A program made the translations under genes and the position numbers. From positions 1,054,001-1,118,000 of the forward strand of contig CP114117.1 in the NCBI GenBank assembly GCA_029959195.1: a stretch of DNA of 64,000 bases, in the 5' to 3' direction. The notes beneath the pieces were generated by a model that saw nothing but the letters and a program-made list of their open reading frames with translations, did not search any database and was not told the DNA's origin. Shown here one piece after another: positions 10,850 through 23,563 of the stretch; position 1 is the first letter of the stretch, and each line of letters starts with the position of its first letter. This stretch comes from Dictyophora rubrovolvata (lineage: Eukaryota > Basidiomycota > Agaricomycetes > Phallales > Phallaceae).

Positions 10850-12357
10850 TCAAACTTTTTTCTTCTGAGAAGCCTGCAATGGCTTACCTTGCGGGTATCC
10901 ATACCAGATACCTGCAAGTAGTACAAGATGCGAGGCAGCAAGTAAGGCAGAAGAAAATACGGTAGAGGGAAAAATATTCCACGCAAATTCAATACATATA
11001 AATAAAAGCACTCTGAAAGAAAAAGTCAAACGCAATTAATCCTGTGAACAAACCACCTACTTGATTAGGAACGGGTACGTCGTTCGCCAAAGTAGAAAAG
11101 GAACTTGTTGGGCGTACCAGCTGTAAAATTGATAGTGCAGAGATCGCGCAAACAAGATTCCCAGCAAATTGGATGTAAATAATACGGTCAAGAATTCTAA
11201 AAATTATCAGCAATACGAACCTCAATATAACCTCACTATAAATGACCTTACCATCGGAAGTCACGAAAGGATTCGAAGGGCTGAATGGTCGCTTGAGACC
11301 AGTCAGTAATACCTTGATTACACCCCCTTCTTTACTACACCACTTGAATGCAGCGAATGATATCAAAGTAGAAAGATGAAGAAAGAGAAGGGCTATAGCA
11401 AAACTTTTGCTCAGAAAAATATCCTCGGGGACAAAGCGCCAATTAACCGTCCATTTGTAAAGAAAAACACGCGATATTTCGAATGCCGAAGCAATATATG
11501 ATGAGGGATATGTTGTGAGGAAGGGGTATCCAATGATAAATTGAATGTTCAAAATTGTAGCGAGAATAAGGAGGGTACGCATAAGGCCCATCTTTTTGAA
11601 GCATAGAATCATAAGGCCTGGAACGTATAACAGCACGGACATTTTGATAGATAGTGCGACACTGGAAATTGTCATCATGATGTAGACTGACATTGACTCG
11701 TTCAATTTAATTTGAGCGCACCTGAAAAACACGGCACCAAGCGAATTGAAATCATAAATAAACGCAAGCGCAGCATTTTGCAGGAATATTAAGGCCCAGC
11801 AGTCATTGAATAGACGTAACATGAAGATAGAATGTAAACGTTTGCTAAGGGGTAAAAGGAGGAGCACATAATTTGGTATTCCACCGGCTCTTTGATATAG
11901 AAGACAAGTAGTTGTCAGCGAAATGAGGTAGAGCAAGAAATATATGTGTTGCGCTAGGCGTAAATCTAAGCCTTTGTTCGTCAATTTAGAGAGAAAGTCG
12001 TGGATAAAGACATGCCCAGCGGGATAACTAATGAATTCGAGGAGTCCCATCGTGAACTTGAGACAAAACGACTCACACCAATGGCCCAGTCGGACCTACT
12101 ATTTTTGAATAATCTCTTTCACCATTTTGATACAGCTCCACCTGAAACATGTACGTTTCGAAATCGATCTCAGTGTCTAATCCAGCGACCAATCAGTATA
12201 GACCAAATGTCAGCTGAGGCAAAGACCTACAGGGCACATAGCGAATGATTAACTGTGACAAAACTGCATCTCCAAGTACGACGAGTATTGTGGTCAGAAG
12301 AAAGTACTTCGGGTTAAACAGGACGTTACTGGTCCATCGTAATATCGCGTCCAACAT
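10850..12357 (-). CDS. ALG3: Dol-P-Man:Man5GlcNAc2-PP-dolichol alpha-1,3-mannosyltransferase
   Basis: ER multi-pass glycosyltransferase (GT58) that adds the first lumenal mannose to the N-glycan precursor. Start at 12357 ([19 protein letters not shown]), giving a first membrane helix ending [11 protein letters not shown]. After an intron comes the family signature [13 protein letters not shown], then [39 protein letters not shown] and [16 protein letters not shown]. The C-terminal exons give [42 protein letters not shown] and [15 protein letters not shown] with a basic tail SQKKKV, a likely ER-retention end. About five introns; the intron near 11012-11060 splits a Lys codon. Length near 430 residues agrees with the family. 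Confidence 0.93.
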
Positions 12358-12452
12358 TATCTCGAGACCTGATTCCTACGAGCGTCTACTTCAGGCCCGG
12401 TTGTCTCGTCTTTTGTCACACATAACTTGTTCCTCTCGTTTATCACTTCCAA
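12358..12452. promoter_or_regulatory. Very short shared promoter of ALG3 and PRP28
   Basis: Only 95 bp lie between the two divergent start codons, so leaders must overlap the opposite gene or be extremely short. No TATA-like element stands out. Confidence 0.5.
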
Positions 12453-15102
12453 ATGGCCACCAAGGCAGAGCCGTTGTCGATAGAGTCTTTATTGAACAAG
12501 CAACGCGAAGAAAAGTTGGCCGCAGCGAAAGTAGGCACGCAAAGCTACGCTTTTGATTCCAAATTTAATATCTTTTAGCCCAAGTTCTTGTCAAGAGAAG
12601 AGAGAGCTACACTGGCTATTGCGAAACGAACGCTAGAGCTTAAAGAACAAAAGGAAAGAGAAGAGAATGCTAGAAAACAACGAGAAACATTGGAGCGGGA
12701 AGCCCAAGAGCTAAGAGAGAAAGAGCGGAGTCAATCCGTAGATGACAGACATGTCGACAAGCGAAGTAGCAACCGCCGTGCGTGTCTTCAAATGTGGCGT
12801 TTCGATCATTCACTCAAATCTATCAGATGAGGACAGAAATGCAAGGAATCGAGAAAAGGACCGTAAGCACGAAGCTAAATCCCGTCCTGCTTTCGAAAAT
12901 GGAATTCCCACTGCGCCTCGCGCGGACAGAAATCGCTTGGGTTCAACGTCTATTAGCTCTCCAGCCCCGTCAGGTAGTAATGGCCCCAGTTCGAAATCAG
13001 AAACAGGCGCTTCTGCTCTTTTTGTCCCGCCTATCACAGACCAGGATTTGTCCGCTATTCGCTCAAGATACCTTGGTGTTGATAAGAAGAAACGGAAAAT
13101 ACGGAAGATGAATGATCGCAAATTTGTATTCGATTGGGATGAGCAAGAAGATACGTTCACACCGGAAGCAGCTGGACCCGTCGCGTCTATGGCTCAAAAT
13201 ACCGGTGTAATGTTTGGAAGAGGGCATTTAGCTGGAATGGACGATAGCAATGGGGGTGCAAAACGGAACGACATGAATGTAAATTTAGCAGACGCCATGG
13301 AGCGGCGAAAAGCTTCGAAGGCTGGTGTTGACGAAAGACATTGGTCTGAGAAACCGCTCACAGAAATGAAAGAGCGCGACTGGCGAATTTTCAGGGAAGA
13401 CTTTAGTATCGCGGCACGGGGTGAGTCCGATTATCACGAGTTCAATCCCAATAATACCTGACGTTCATGATCTTAGGTGGTCAAATCCCGGTCCCTCTAC
13501 GCTCTTGGCGAGAGTCGACAATCAGACCGGAAATATTGGACATTATTGATCAAGTTGGATATAAAGAGCCATCGCCAATCCAAAGGCAAGCCATCCCTAT
13601 TGGCCTTCAAAATAGGGACGTTATAGGCATAGCTGAAACGGGTACTGTGGCTTATATTATTTTGTTCTTTTATTCACTAATTGCTCATTATGTAGGTTCC
13701 GGTAAAACTGCTGCTTTTGTGATTCCAATGCTAGCATATATTACCAATCTACCGGCTTTCACGGACGAAAACCGTCACCTCGGGCCATATGCCCTGATCC
13801 TTGCGCCGACTCGTGAATTAGCGCAGCAAATAGAGACGGAAACTAAAAAGTTTGCTGCACCGTTAGGGTTCACGAGTGTCTCAATAGTGGGAGGAGTGAG
13901 TAGTACTTTTTTTTATGAATTAACCAAGTCATTGTGATTGTGATTATAGCGAGCTATGGAGGAACAGCAATTTAACCTCCGTGAAGGTGCCCATATCGTT
14001 ATTGCAACGCCAGGTCGTCTCAAAGATGTCATTGATCGCCATGTGTTAGTGCTTTCTCAGTGCACCTACGTTGTGATGGATGAAGCAGATCGCATGGTAC
14101 ATCTAGGATTTGAAGCAGATTTGACTTTTATTCTTGATGCTCTGCCTTCTGATGTGCTTAAAGGGGAAGAGATGCTGGATAGCATGGATTTGGATGAAGA
14201 AAATTTGTCTAAAAGAGCTCGCACTCGGGTTACGACGCTATTCTCGGCGACTATGCCCCCAGCTGTTGAACGCTTGGCTCGGAAATATCTTCGTCGGCCC
14301 GCGACGATAACTATTGGCGAAGCCGGTCGTGCCGTCGATACTGTAGAACAGCGAGTAGAATTTATCAGCAGCGACGAGAAAAAGAAGTCCGTATATATTC
14401 TTATATATCGGAGATGTCATCTAACTCATACCATAGGCATCGCCTTCTCGAGATTCTTAACAATGATGGATACCCTTCGCCCATTATCGTTTTCGTCAAT
14501 CAGAAAAAGACCGCCGACATGGTTGCCAAGGATTTGTCTCGAGCAGGAGTAAGCACGCTAATTTTATTCGGTCCGGAATTGTACCTTTATAATATATCAG
14601 TGGAGCACCTCTACGTTACACTCAGGCAAAAACCAAGAACAACGTGAAGCAGCGTTGGCCGCTCTTCGGAAAGGAGACGCTGACATTCTGGTTGCGACGG
14701 ATCTCGCGGGAAGAGGTATAGATGTACAAGACGTCAGTCTTGTCATAAATTTCCAAATGGCAGGCACAATAGAAGCTTATGTTCATCGTATTGGTGAGTA
14801 TGTCTTGTTTCATGGACAAGGCATGCTGTCTAAATTCTATATAAGGTCGTACTGGTCGTGCTGGAAAACAGGGCACGGCCATCACGTTCTTAACAAACGA
14901 CGACGACGAGGTGATGTGAGATATCCTTCCGTCTTGCATGTTTCCTTTTCTTTTCTTAATTATTTTTAGGTACGACTTGAAGCAAGAAATCGGCAAGAGT
15001 CCAGTATCCAAAGTGCCACCCGAGCTAGCCAGGCACGAATCTGCACAACAGAAAGTTTCCAGAGAAATGAAGAGGAAACGAGACGCGGAAGATCAGGGGT
15101 AA
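12453..15102 (+). CDS. PRP28: Pre-mRNA splicing DEAD-box helicase PRP28 (DDX23-type)
   Basis: Spliceosomal ATPase that swaps U1 for U6 at the 5' splice site. Start [20 protein letters not shown] at 12453. An N-terminal charged region ([19 protein letters not shown]) resembles the family's Lys/Glu-rich arm. The conserved linker [19 protein letters not shown] and the start of the core ([11 protein letters not shown]) are Prp28 hallmarks. Motifs: [23 protein letters not shown] (split by an intron near 13645-13694), [46 protein letters not shown] and VHRIGRTGR (again across an intron). It ends [12 protein letters not shown], stop 15100-15102. Divergent from ALG3. Confidence 0.93.
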
Positions 15103-15348
15103 AAATGGCATTTGGAACGTGTATTTCTACAGGAAACCTGTACTTCGATTTATTGTATATTTGTTTTAATTGATGAGAAGGCTCATGTTCTAATTATACC
15201 CGACGGTTCCCGATTTGTCGTATGCAAGGCCGGTGTGACAGTCACTCCCAGTCTTCCAAGCGAAGGCCCCGGCTGTTAAAACACATTCCGCCAAATTGTT
15301 CCTGGACTCCTTACACTGCTCGTTGCGTCTCGGTCTCGTCAATAGCCT

Positions 15349-18300
15349 ATGTCTCAGGCAGATCTGTGAGTGTCATCGACCTTGTTATGCTCTGACAAGC
15401 ATCAACACTCTCCTCATTCTATAGTCAACTTCGTGCGCTTCCCAATGTCGAGTTTGTGCACGGTATGATAAATCAGTATGAGAGACCGTTGTTATTAATC
15501 TAAAATTCTACAGGGTATCCAGGAATACCGGCCAGCCCAGAAAGACCAGATGCATCCATTCAAGGTGTAAGTTCAGACGAGCTCCAAGCCATAGCAGTAC
15601 TTATCATATTTCCTCAGTCGGTCGAAGTAAGACTCGGCACTCAACCAGTAACGGCGAAATGGCTTAGGCTTGAATTTCGGAAAGTCGAGACCATTCCTTC
15701 TGGAAAAACTACAGAAGAGTTCGTCGACTTTATTGGTCCGGGACCCATCACAATTTGGGAACCCCAAAATGAGCAAGATCTGTTGAAATCGGTACCGATT
15801 CACAACCTCTTGCGCTATCGTTCGGAGTTATTGAAATGTCGTTTCTTTAGAAAGATTATGACTTTAGTCTTCGTATACCCGAGAACATCCCGCCCAGTGT
15901 TGCGCTGGAAAAAGGCTGTGGAATCAAGGTCAGCTCATTTTGACAATCTTCGTAATTCACGTCAGTCTTGATTTATATTACAGTATGAGCTTTGTGCAAC
16001 CATGTCACTTGTCAAACGCAAAAAGTTTGTTTTTTTCTCTCTTCAACTTTTTCCTTGGCTATAAGCTTTTATTTTAGAGGTCTGTTTCGACGCGACTCGA
16101 AGACATTAGTCACAAGGATCGTTCCCATCGTCATTGACAAGCATGAGCTACATTCAACCTGGCCGGTCTATGGGAAACATGAAACGCGTCGAGTTTCCAG
16201 GCCGGACGGGTTGATACTTATTGTTGATCGTGGAAATAGTTGTTTTGCGCCGGGCGATCCCATGGCGATCATAGCCACAGTCAGATCCGAAAATCTTCGT
16301 CCAGTGGTAGTCCGGAGCTTGGAACTCACTCTTGAAGAAGAGATCACTTTTCAGGGTGGACCTCAGGGTCTAGGCAAAAAAAATGCTGCAAGCATGAATA
16401 GAGTGAATATCATTGGGGAGCATAAACTTCCTCTGTCATACACGTTATATGGAGGTACACAACAAAGAGTTGAGCTAGCTGTGAACATTCCCCCAAACCA
16501 CACTACCACATCTGTCGAGGCCGGTCGACATATCAAGATTACCTACAAACTTCGGGTCAAATGCTTACTTGACAATTTCCCAACTCTCGAGACTGATCTA
16601 CCTCTCATTATGACTAACTGGCCGCGGTAAGTCGTGCTAACTGTTACCTTAAGGCATGAATGTTTATTGATCCCCAAGACATGTCTCCGCTGAGTTAACA
16701 AGGTATGCAATTATTGTTTTGAGTATAAGGATTGATTAGAACTTAAATAGGCGAATCGGTCTTACTCCCAATCTCACCTCCCGATTATCCTCGCAAGACG
16801 CTTTGTCGAATGCTCCAAACGCTCCGCCGCCAGTTCCAGCAAAAGCTACCGTGTCAAAGGTTATGTCTCCAATCAATGGCTCAGCCACACCAAAAACTAT
16901 CACAGCCCCTATCACCGCATTAAACCAAGTTCTTTCACCAACTATAGCCTCAGCCGTCGACGGTAAGATTCAAATGATTAACTCGCAAGGATCCTCACAT
17001 GAAGGAGCCACGTCTGAATCAGCTACCCCTCACGGTCCGGCAGACGAATTTGGTTATCGACAAGGTGAGGTATCCGCCGCCACGGCTCCCGCTCGCATTG
17101 GGCAAAGGCCGGTTTCAGTATCCGATTCGGATGATAGAAGATCTGAAAGAGATGGATCAATGAGCGGGGGATCACTCAATCGACGAACAAGAAGTGCTGT
17201 CACTACTAACGGAGGTCGTTTCAAAGTAGTAAATCCCGACCACAATATTCCTGAAGAACCACCTTCAAGTACAAGGGTTAACTCCGCCCCATATCCAAGT
17301 CGTTGGCCGACTGCCGAAGCCGAGAAAGAAAAGTTATATGAAGATGCTAAAGCCAGAGTTGCCCAAGTTCAAAGTACTGCTTTCCAACCTGTGAGTTTGG
17401 GGCTTATGTATCTAGGATAAAACCAAACACATTCTTTTAGCCCCATACTAATGGTCATGTTTCCCAGCCTGTCAATGGGTCTTATGAGACAACCCGTTCC
17501 GTTTCGCCATCTGCCAGTCGCAGGGCTTGGACATCTGCGGAAAACGAAAAGCAACGTTTATACGAACTAGCTCAAGCCAAAGTTCAGGAAACCCAAGGTC
17601 CACTTGGAATGGCGCCTCCAGCTGTGAATGATCTAACCCCACCTCCATCTTCCGACCTTCAGACCCGTCGTCCGAATGCGGAAACACAAAATCAACCTGC
17701 TGCAAGGTCGGCGAAGTCTTCCGGGGCCGCTCTTTATTCTCGGGCGATAGAGCAGATATCTCGTAGTTCGACTCTGATGGCGACGGGACCGCAACCTCCT
17801 CTCGATACCCGCCGTAATCTGACTTTTACGGCCTCCAGCACTCGGCCGCCTGTTCAAGATAAGAGCGCGCTGTTATATTATCAGGCACAGCAAAATGTAC
17901 GCAGACATTTGCAAGAACAGGGGGAAGTGACCAGTCCGGAAGATGGGCCTATACCTTATGATCAGTTGTTCGGCGCAAATGCGATTGCTTCCTCAAGTAC
18001 TCATGGGCATTCACCCATGGGTGCTTCTTCAGAGAAAGACATGCTTCGAAAACACCATGAGCAAATGGACGCTAGGGCGATGGCCGAGCCATTAGTCTCT
18101 AGGGAATCATCCATACGTCCACATACCGCAACCACTACTATTTCCTCTTCCGGTCCTTTGTCAGAGAAAGAGATAATGCGTCGAGCATTTGAAGCGAGAG
18201 ATGCTGCACTAAGAGCAGCAGGGCAGGTACCACCCCCGATTCTACCTGATTATAACCCCCCTGCGCCTGCTTTTGATGATGTTCGAGGGAGCACCTCGCC

Positions 18301-18745
18301 ACTCTCGGCTGCGGAAGAAAAAACACAATTGGCAGAGCGCTACCGTGTTAATGACGAAAATCCTAATCGCTGGTCACCACCGATTCCTCCACCGGTTTCT
18401 CAACCGCCAGCGGCTGAACCTCCTGAATTCCTGAACGTAATAGCATCGGTTCCGAGCCGCCAGCGATCTGTGCGTTCAGATGTGAGTGGAACAGAAACCC
18501 TGTTGCGACGCGATCCAAGTGTCTCTGCTGGTAAAAAACGACAAATGACTATCGGGCGTGATACACCTTCTCCTCCACCACTACCGCCCCGTCCGCCACA
18601 GGAATATATTGAAGAGACACAACGCGAAGACCATCGAACTACCCTACGGAACGCTTTACCTCTGGATTTCTCCACATCTTTTGACCTTGGGTTTGATAAT
18701 TTTGGGAAGGAAGGGAGACAAACACCCGACGTTCGTTTACAATGA
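15349..18745 (+). CDS. Arrestin-like protein with long Pro/Ser-rich tail
   Basis: Putative arrestin-fold trafficking adaptor; fungal arrestin-related proteins recruit ubiquitin ligase to membrane cargo, but no substrate can be read here. The model starts at 15349 (MSQADL) and runs through several small exons (QLRALPNVEFVHGYPGIP; SVEVRLGTQPVTAKWLRLEF). The arrestin core includes FSLRIPENIPPS, CFAPGDPMAIIATVRSENLR, LELTLEEEITF and HIKITYKLRVKCLL, giving the beta-sandwich sequence pattern. From about 16800 to the stop at 18745 the protein is low-complexity (P, S, T, A), with a repeated charged motif containing LYE.A.A.V. No PPxY ubiquitin-ligase motif was obvious. A Rim8/PalF relationship is possible but unproven. 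Confidence 0.7.
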
Positions 18746-19243
18746 AAACAAGCCGATCTTTATTTTTTCTCTCCGATCTTACTATCTTCTTAAATTTAAC
18801 CCGCTTCATTCCTTATGCACCTACGAACGACGTTGATTATTATTTGCATTACTTATTCTTTTGTCGAAGTGCTCGAGTCTTTTTATATGCGGTCTTGGTA
18901 TTTTTATTTATTTTTGGATACAGATGCCATGTGCCCCCCACGTTCAATGTGTAGTTAGCCAGTCGTATACCCAGATAGGTGCAAATGTAATGTAATTGAT
19001 ATCAAGTAACGTGGGGTTATATGATGAGTTTCAAGTACGTACGTCTTCAAGAAGGCGTCCGCCAGAGTAGGCCAGAGTCCACTACTATTAATGGTATATT
19101 GGAAGATGTCGGAAAGCGCCGATTCGTCGGTTACGCGCGTCGTGTACCATACTATTATCTTCCGTTACCTCGAAATTAAATTGGCTTGTACTGCGTACTT
19201 GTCCGTCTTTCTGACGTTTACACACCACTGATTATAAGCCATT
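18746..19243. other. Intergenic region upstream of HSF gene
   Basis: 3' flank of the arrestin-like gene, starting T-rich, then promoter of the heat shock factor. I found no convincing run of three alternating nGAAn units, so autoregulation by HSF is not supported by eye. Confidence 0.4.
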
Positions 19244-21668
19244 ATGGCTCTCACCACACGTCAGATTGCGTTTAGCAATCCAAGCAGGGCAACAAGGCAA
19301 CAAATTCCCCCGTTTCTTTCCAAGTTGTACCAGTAAGCATATTCGGTCATTCATTTATTGTCCACGCCACCGACATGACATACCTTGATGTTTTTTTTTT
19401 CAAAAGCATGGTAAATGATCCCAGTACTGAATCGTTAATTCGTTGGTCAGATTCTGGCGATTCGTTCTACGGTGTGTCACTCTTATGGTATCATTGCTTC
19501 AAAGTCGAGGCTGATTTTTTCTTTTTCTTTCCACGACTGGCCATCTTCAGTATTTGACCATGAACGGTTTGCGAAAGAAGTGCTTCCACATTGGTTCAAA
19601 CATGGCAATTTCGGGTCATTCGTTCGGCAGTTAAATAATTATGGTTTTCATAAAGTACCCCATCTGCAACAGGGCGTCCTTCGCAGCGATGGCGAAGCTG
19701 AAATATCGCATTTCGAGAATCAGTATTTTCAGCGCGGTCAATCGGATTTACTTTGTCTTATACAGAGGAAGAGGCAGGGTCACGATACTGGTGACGATCC
19801 TCCCGATGCTACTCCGCCAAGCTCTTCATCTGCACAGGCCAATAGAACTGAAACCGAACCGCCACCTCCTAATCCCACAACGCCAAAAGGCGCAGTTCTG
19901 GATGCAAGTAGTATCCTAAATGGCATTCAAGCCATTAAACGTCACCAGCATGCTATATCTGCCGAGCTGAAGGAGTTACATCAGTCAAACCAGACTCTTT
20001 GGCAGGAGGCCTATGCTGCACGAGAGCGGCATAAGAAACACCACGACACCATTACCCGCATCCTAAAGTTCTTAGCTGGTGTATTCGGTCAAAATGCGAG
20101 CAGTCCTCGTGCTCAAGAGGTTCCACATGAGAACTCGGGAGATGGGAGTGCCATTATTGGGCGTCGTTCAAACCGTCTAATGATCGAAGCCGCGGGCAAG
20201 AAGACGGGGGATGCCACTTCCAATGGGCTCAAACTCAACATCAATGATTTCATGGAATCGTTGGATTTCGAAGGCGGTCAAGCTAATGATGGAGGTATGT
20301 TTGTGTTGCATAAAGATATTTCTCGTATGTATTAATAAGCTGAATTTGTCTGTCTTAGATCGGTTTTCAACCGTGGAGGCCGCAGGATCTCGTGGAACCT
20401 CTCCTTCTCCTTCTATTGCGAAGGACAGTGCCATTGTGGGTGATGTCCACTCACCAGCTCCATCCGCCATAACGAATTCCACGGTCGTTGCCAAAACACC
20501 CATACCAACGCCATTGACACCCACCATCAATAACAGCACCAACAACAGCAACAGCAACGGCGGCAGCAATAACCTTTTTTATTCATTCCCTGCCGTCAAC
20601 GTTAATCAAAATCAATTAAACCGCAACGATTTCCCCGAGATTTTTTCGCCACATTTCACGACCGCATCGACGACGAGTTCGACGACACTCAATGCTAACA
20701 CTAACGATACTAATAATATCAATAATAATTCTACCGCTCTTACATGTTCTACACCACCGATACCGAGTACACCCGGAAATGATCCCAACTATCTCCAAAA
20801 CGCATTAGCTGCGCTTTTGAGCAATCCGGCCCAGCTACAGCGTGTTTTAACGACGTTGCAGATACCGGTGCCCATGACAATACCTTCCGAAGCGAGTTCG
20901 AATGGTAGTAATGAGGCCGTTGGGACAGCCGGCAGCAGCCTCAATACTCGACCTGAAATATTATCACCTATGATTCCCGACTTCCGTTCAGTTACAGATA
21001 ATCAGTTTGGCCCGACTATATCGTTACTGGATGTACCATCGAATTTGGGGATTCTACCTCATGGTGTTGACGATGGGACATTAAACGCACTTGCTCAAAG
21101 CTCGCAGCAGCTGCAAAAGTCATACAAGGATGCGAAGGAAGTCGATGCGGATGTGAATATGCTACAAGGGCATATTGATTCGCTGATTGAGAGCCTTGGA
21201 TTGGACACGGCCACCAACGCCATGCTTCGTGGAGAGCATATGGACGAAATTGTTAGCTCGAACGCATCGCAAGCTAATGGTTTGGGGATACCGACGAGTG
21301 CGGGCACGACAACAGGAACAGGAACAGGAACAGGAACAGGAACTGCGCCCCCGCCACCGCCGTTCTCAGACAGCGGCAACGCGGATTTTGACTTTGATTC
21401 ATTTTTGACGCAGGACTTTCATTCTGGGAGTGGGTTCGGGTTTGGACAGGGTTTTGAGTTGGATCCTGCGGCGCAAACGCAAGGGTCGGAGAATATTGGG
21501 GCGTTTCTGGATGAAGTGCAGTCGGTGTCTAATGAATCGGATATTACTGCGCCGGATGAGATGCAGCAAGATAAAGAACGTGCGGGTGCACGGAAACGAA
21601 GATCGGATGCTGCCGAGTTGGAGGACTCGAAGGGGACGGGTGCACCTAAGATGAAGCGGAAACGATAA
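19244..21668 (+). CDS. HSF1: Heat shock transcription factor (HSF)
   Basis: Trimeric activator binding heat shock elements. Start MALTTRQIAFSN at 19244. The DNA-binding domain is complete across three exons: PPFLSKLYH, MVNDPSTESLIRWSDSGDSF, VFDHERFAKEVLPHWFKHGN and FGSFVRQLNNYGFHKV (recognition helix). A region of low complexity is followed by coiled-coil heptads (AVLDASSILNGIQAIKRHQH, AISAELKELHQSNQTLW, HDTITRILKFLAGVFG), the HR-A/B trimerisation segment. The long C-terminal part, after an intron near 20295-20358, is Asn/Ser/Thr-rich with acidic patches (FDFDSFLTQDF) suited to activation, and ends in a basic stretch GAPKMKRKR. The usual fungal HSF differs mainly in tail length. Confidence 0.93.
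21311..21344 (+). repeat. GGAACA hexanucleotide microsatellite inside HSF
   Basis: About five AGGAAC units in frame encode an alternating Gly-Thr run followed by a Pro run (APPPPPF). Length variation would stay in frame. Confidence 0.85.
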
Positions 21669-23563
21669 GGTTTTGGGGTTAAATGTATGATTTGGGGAAA
21701 AAAGAAGCAAAAAGAGAAAGAAAGAAAGAAAAAAAGCGACTCACTTTTCGTTCTGTACCTCTCTACCTGCCTGCCTCTTGGGACTAAACATGTTAAGCGG
21801 ACATGTTGTATTTACGCAATGCGAGACCGTATCATTCGTGGTATTTGTGATGTGTTTGTAGATTATTTGCAAAGTCTGTAGTCTAGTAGCGTTTAGTATG
21901 ATGATACATTAGTTAGTATATTAGACTGTGCTTTTCTGCCTGCCTGCTCTCTGCTTTCTTTCTCTTTGTGTTTTTTTGTTCCGTCTGTCTGGCCATGGTA
22001 CTCATATTCATATACACGCGCACATAGATAAAAGCATTTGTATGTACAAGATATAAAAAGATTTTACACAGCATTTCTTTAAACGACGATGTCCAGTACA
22101 TATTAAGCTCTCATTTGAAAAAAAGGAGTTGATCTAGAGTTAAGCGTGCATTTGATTTATTAATATGTTGGGAATGATTTCGATTTCCCGAAGGTTTTGA
22201 TGTTCGGGTATGTAATTCCTGTGTCATTTTTTTTTTCAGTTGAGAAGGGGAGTGTTATTGATTGAAATTGACGGATGGACAGTCGCCCAGTGAACAGGGA
22301 AATCGGGTTGATGTCAAGTTGAGTAGTGTGGTTTCGTGATGAGATGATTGTACAATTCGGGAGATTGTGATAGTTGTGAACAATGAATAATTATCATTAT
22401 CGTTATCAAATGATATAGGAGGAATTTTAGGAAAAAGGAACGTCGAAGGCGAAGACCGTCTGTGGCGAGCCTCTTCTTTTTTCCTTCCCCTTGCCGCGTG
22501 ACTCCACATGGGATTGCATATAAACTCGCGTTGAAACTTCTTAATATAAGGATTAATGCAGGAGTTTGAAATATATGAGGAAAGTTTTATGACTGTGATT
22601 CATTTGCAAATATTATCCGTCTTTGCCTTTGGCAGTGATCAAAGAGACTCTCTTTTGTTGTGTCGGCCTCAAGTTAGTTAGTGAGATCACACGCCGGCGA
22701 TTGGGAAAGTGTTCTCCTCGGGATTTCTTCCGGAGAATAAAGCCGGTTTTTTCCTCCTTTTGTTTCTTAAGATGCCAGTGACTCAGAAGCATGCTAATTT
22801 TTTTTTGAGACGACAAGAGTTGTGTAATACTGTACTGGGCTGGGCCGAGGAGGAGAAAGAAGAGGAAAGGGCTGCAGCCGAAAATGGAAAGACTGATCTG
22901 TGTTCTTCTTTTTTTGACTCCACCATCACAAGTCAGTGTTTTAAGCGAGAGCTTTGCTGTTTCAGGATCGTAATTCTTTTGATAGCGTTGCCATCAAAGG
23001 ATCCTATTGGAACTGCACTATTTTCCAGTGCTCAAAGAAAGATGAATGAATGAAAGAGAGAAACAAAGAAAGCTTGCTTTGTTGTAGAAACACTTGGTCA
23101 AAGGCACGAAAAGTCCGGTTGAATAATAATAAAAATAAATAAAAAGGAGGGCGCAATTGAAACGAGAAGCGTAACGCCCGCTTTGAGCCGTTTGTTTGTC
23201 TCTATTTGGTCCTAGCGCCTCCACCATAAGAAGCGTTAGCGCGTTTGATCCTCTGCAGCCCTTCTTTCTCTTTCCCTCCACTTCTCTCTCCACCTCGTCC
23301 TAGTCGACCTCTATCCCCCCTCCTCCGTCTTCTTGCTACCAAACAGCTGTCCTTTCTCTTTATCGTCGAACCATTTTTTTTTGGCAATTCGTACGTTTCT
23401 TCGCGTCTCTTTTTTTCTTTCGCGCCGCGTCTTCTCCTATTTTTCTTTCTTTCTTTTTTTTTTGCGCCTTTCGTTTGATCCTCACCTTGTGTCTTCTCCT
23501 GTTCACGCCTTTTAACTCGGTGTTTCTTTTTCATTTAGTCAGTTTCATCCGCGTATAATAATA
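21669..23563. other. 1.9 kb intergenic region
   Basis: 3' flank of HSF followed by a long promoter. It is AT-rich with A and T homopolymers; no coding exon, tRNA or repeat family recognised. The last 300 bp are pyrimidine-rich and listed separately. Confidence 0.5.
23250..23530 (+). promoter_or_regulatory. CT-rich leader/promoter tract
   Basis: Long pyrimidine runs (TCTTTCTCTTTCCCTCC, TTTTTCTTTCTTTC and similar) end about 35 bases before the ATG at 23564. CT-rich blocks of this kind mark strongly expressed genes in filamentous fungi, so high expression of the next gene is inferred. Confidence 0.6.

Noticed and set aside
10989-11060. Apparent premature stop in ALG3 after the exon ending FLIK
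   Set aside because: An intron with a GTAGGT donor and TTTCAG acceptor restores a split Lys codon and continues into the conserved FAWNIFPST segment, so the gene is intact.
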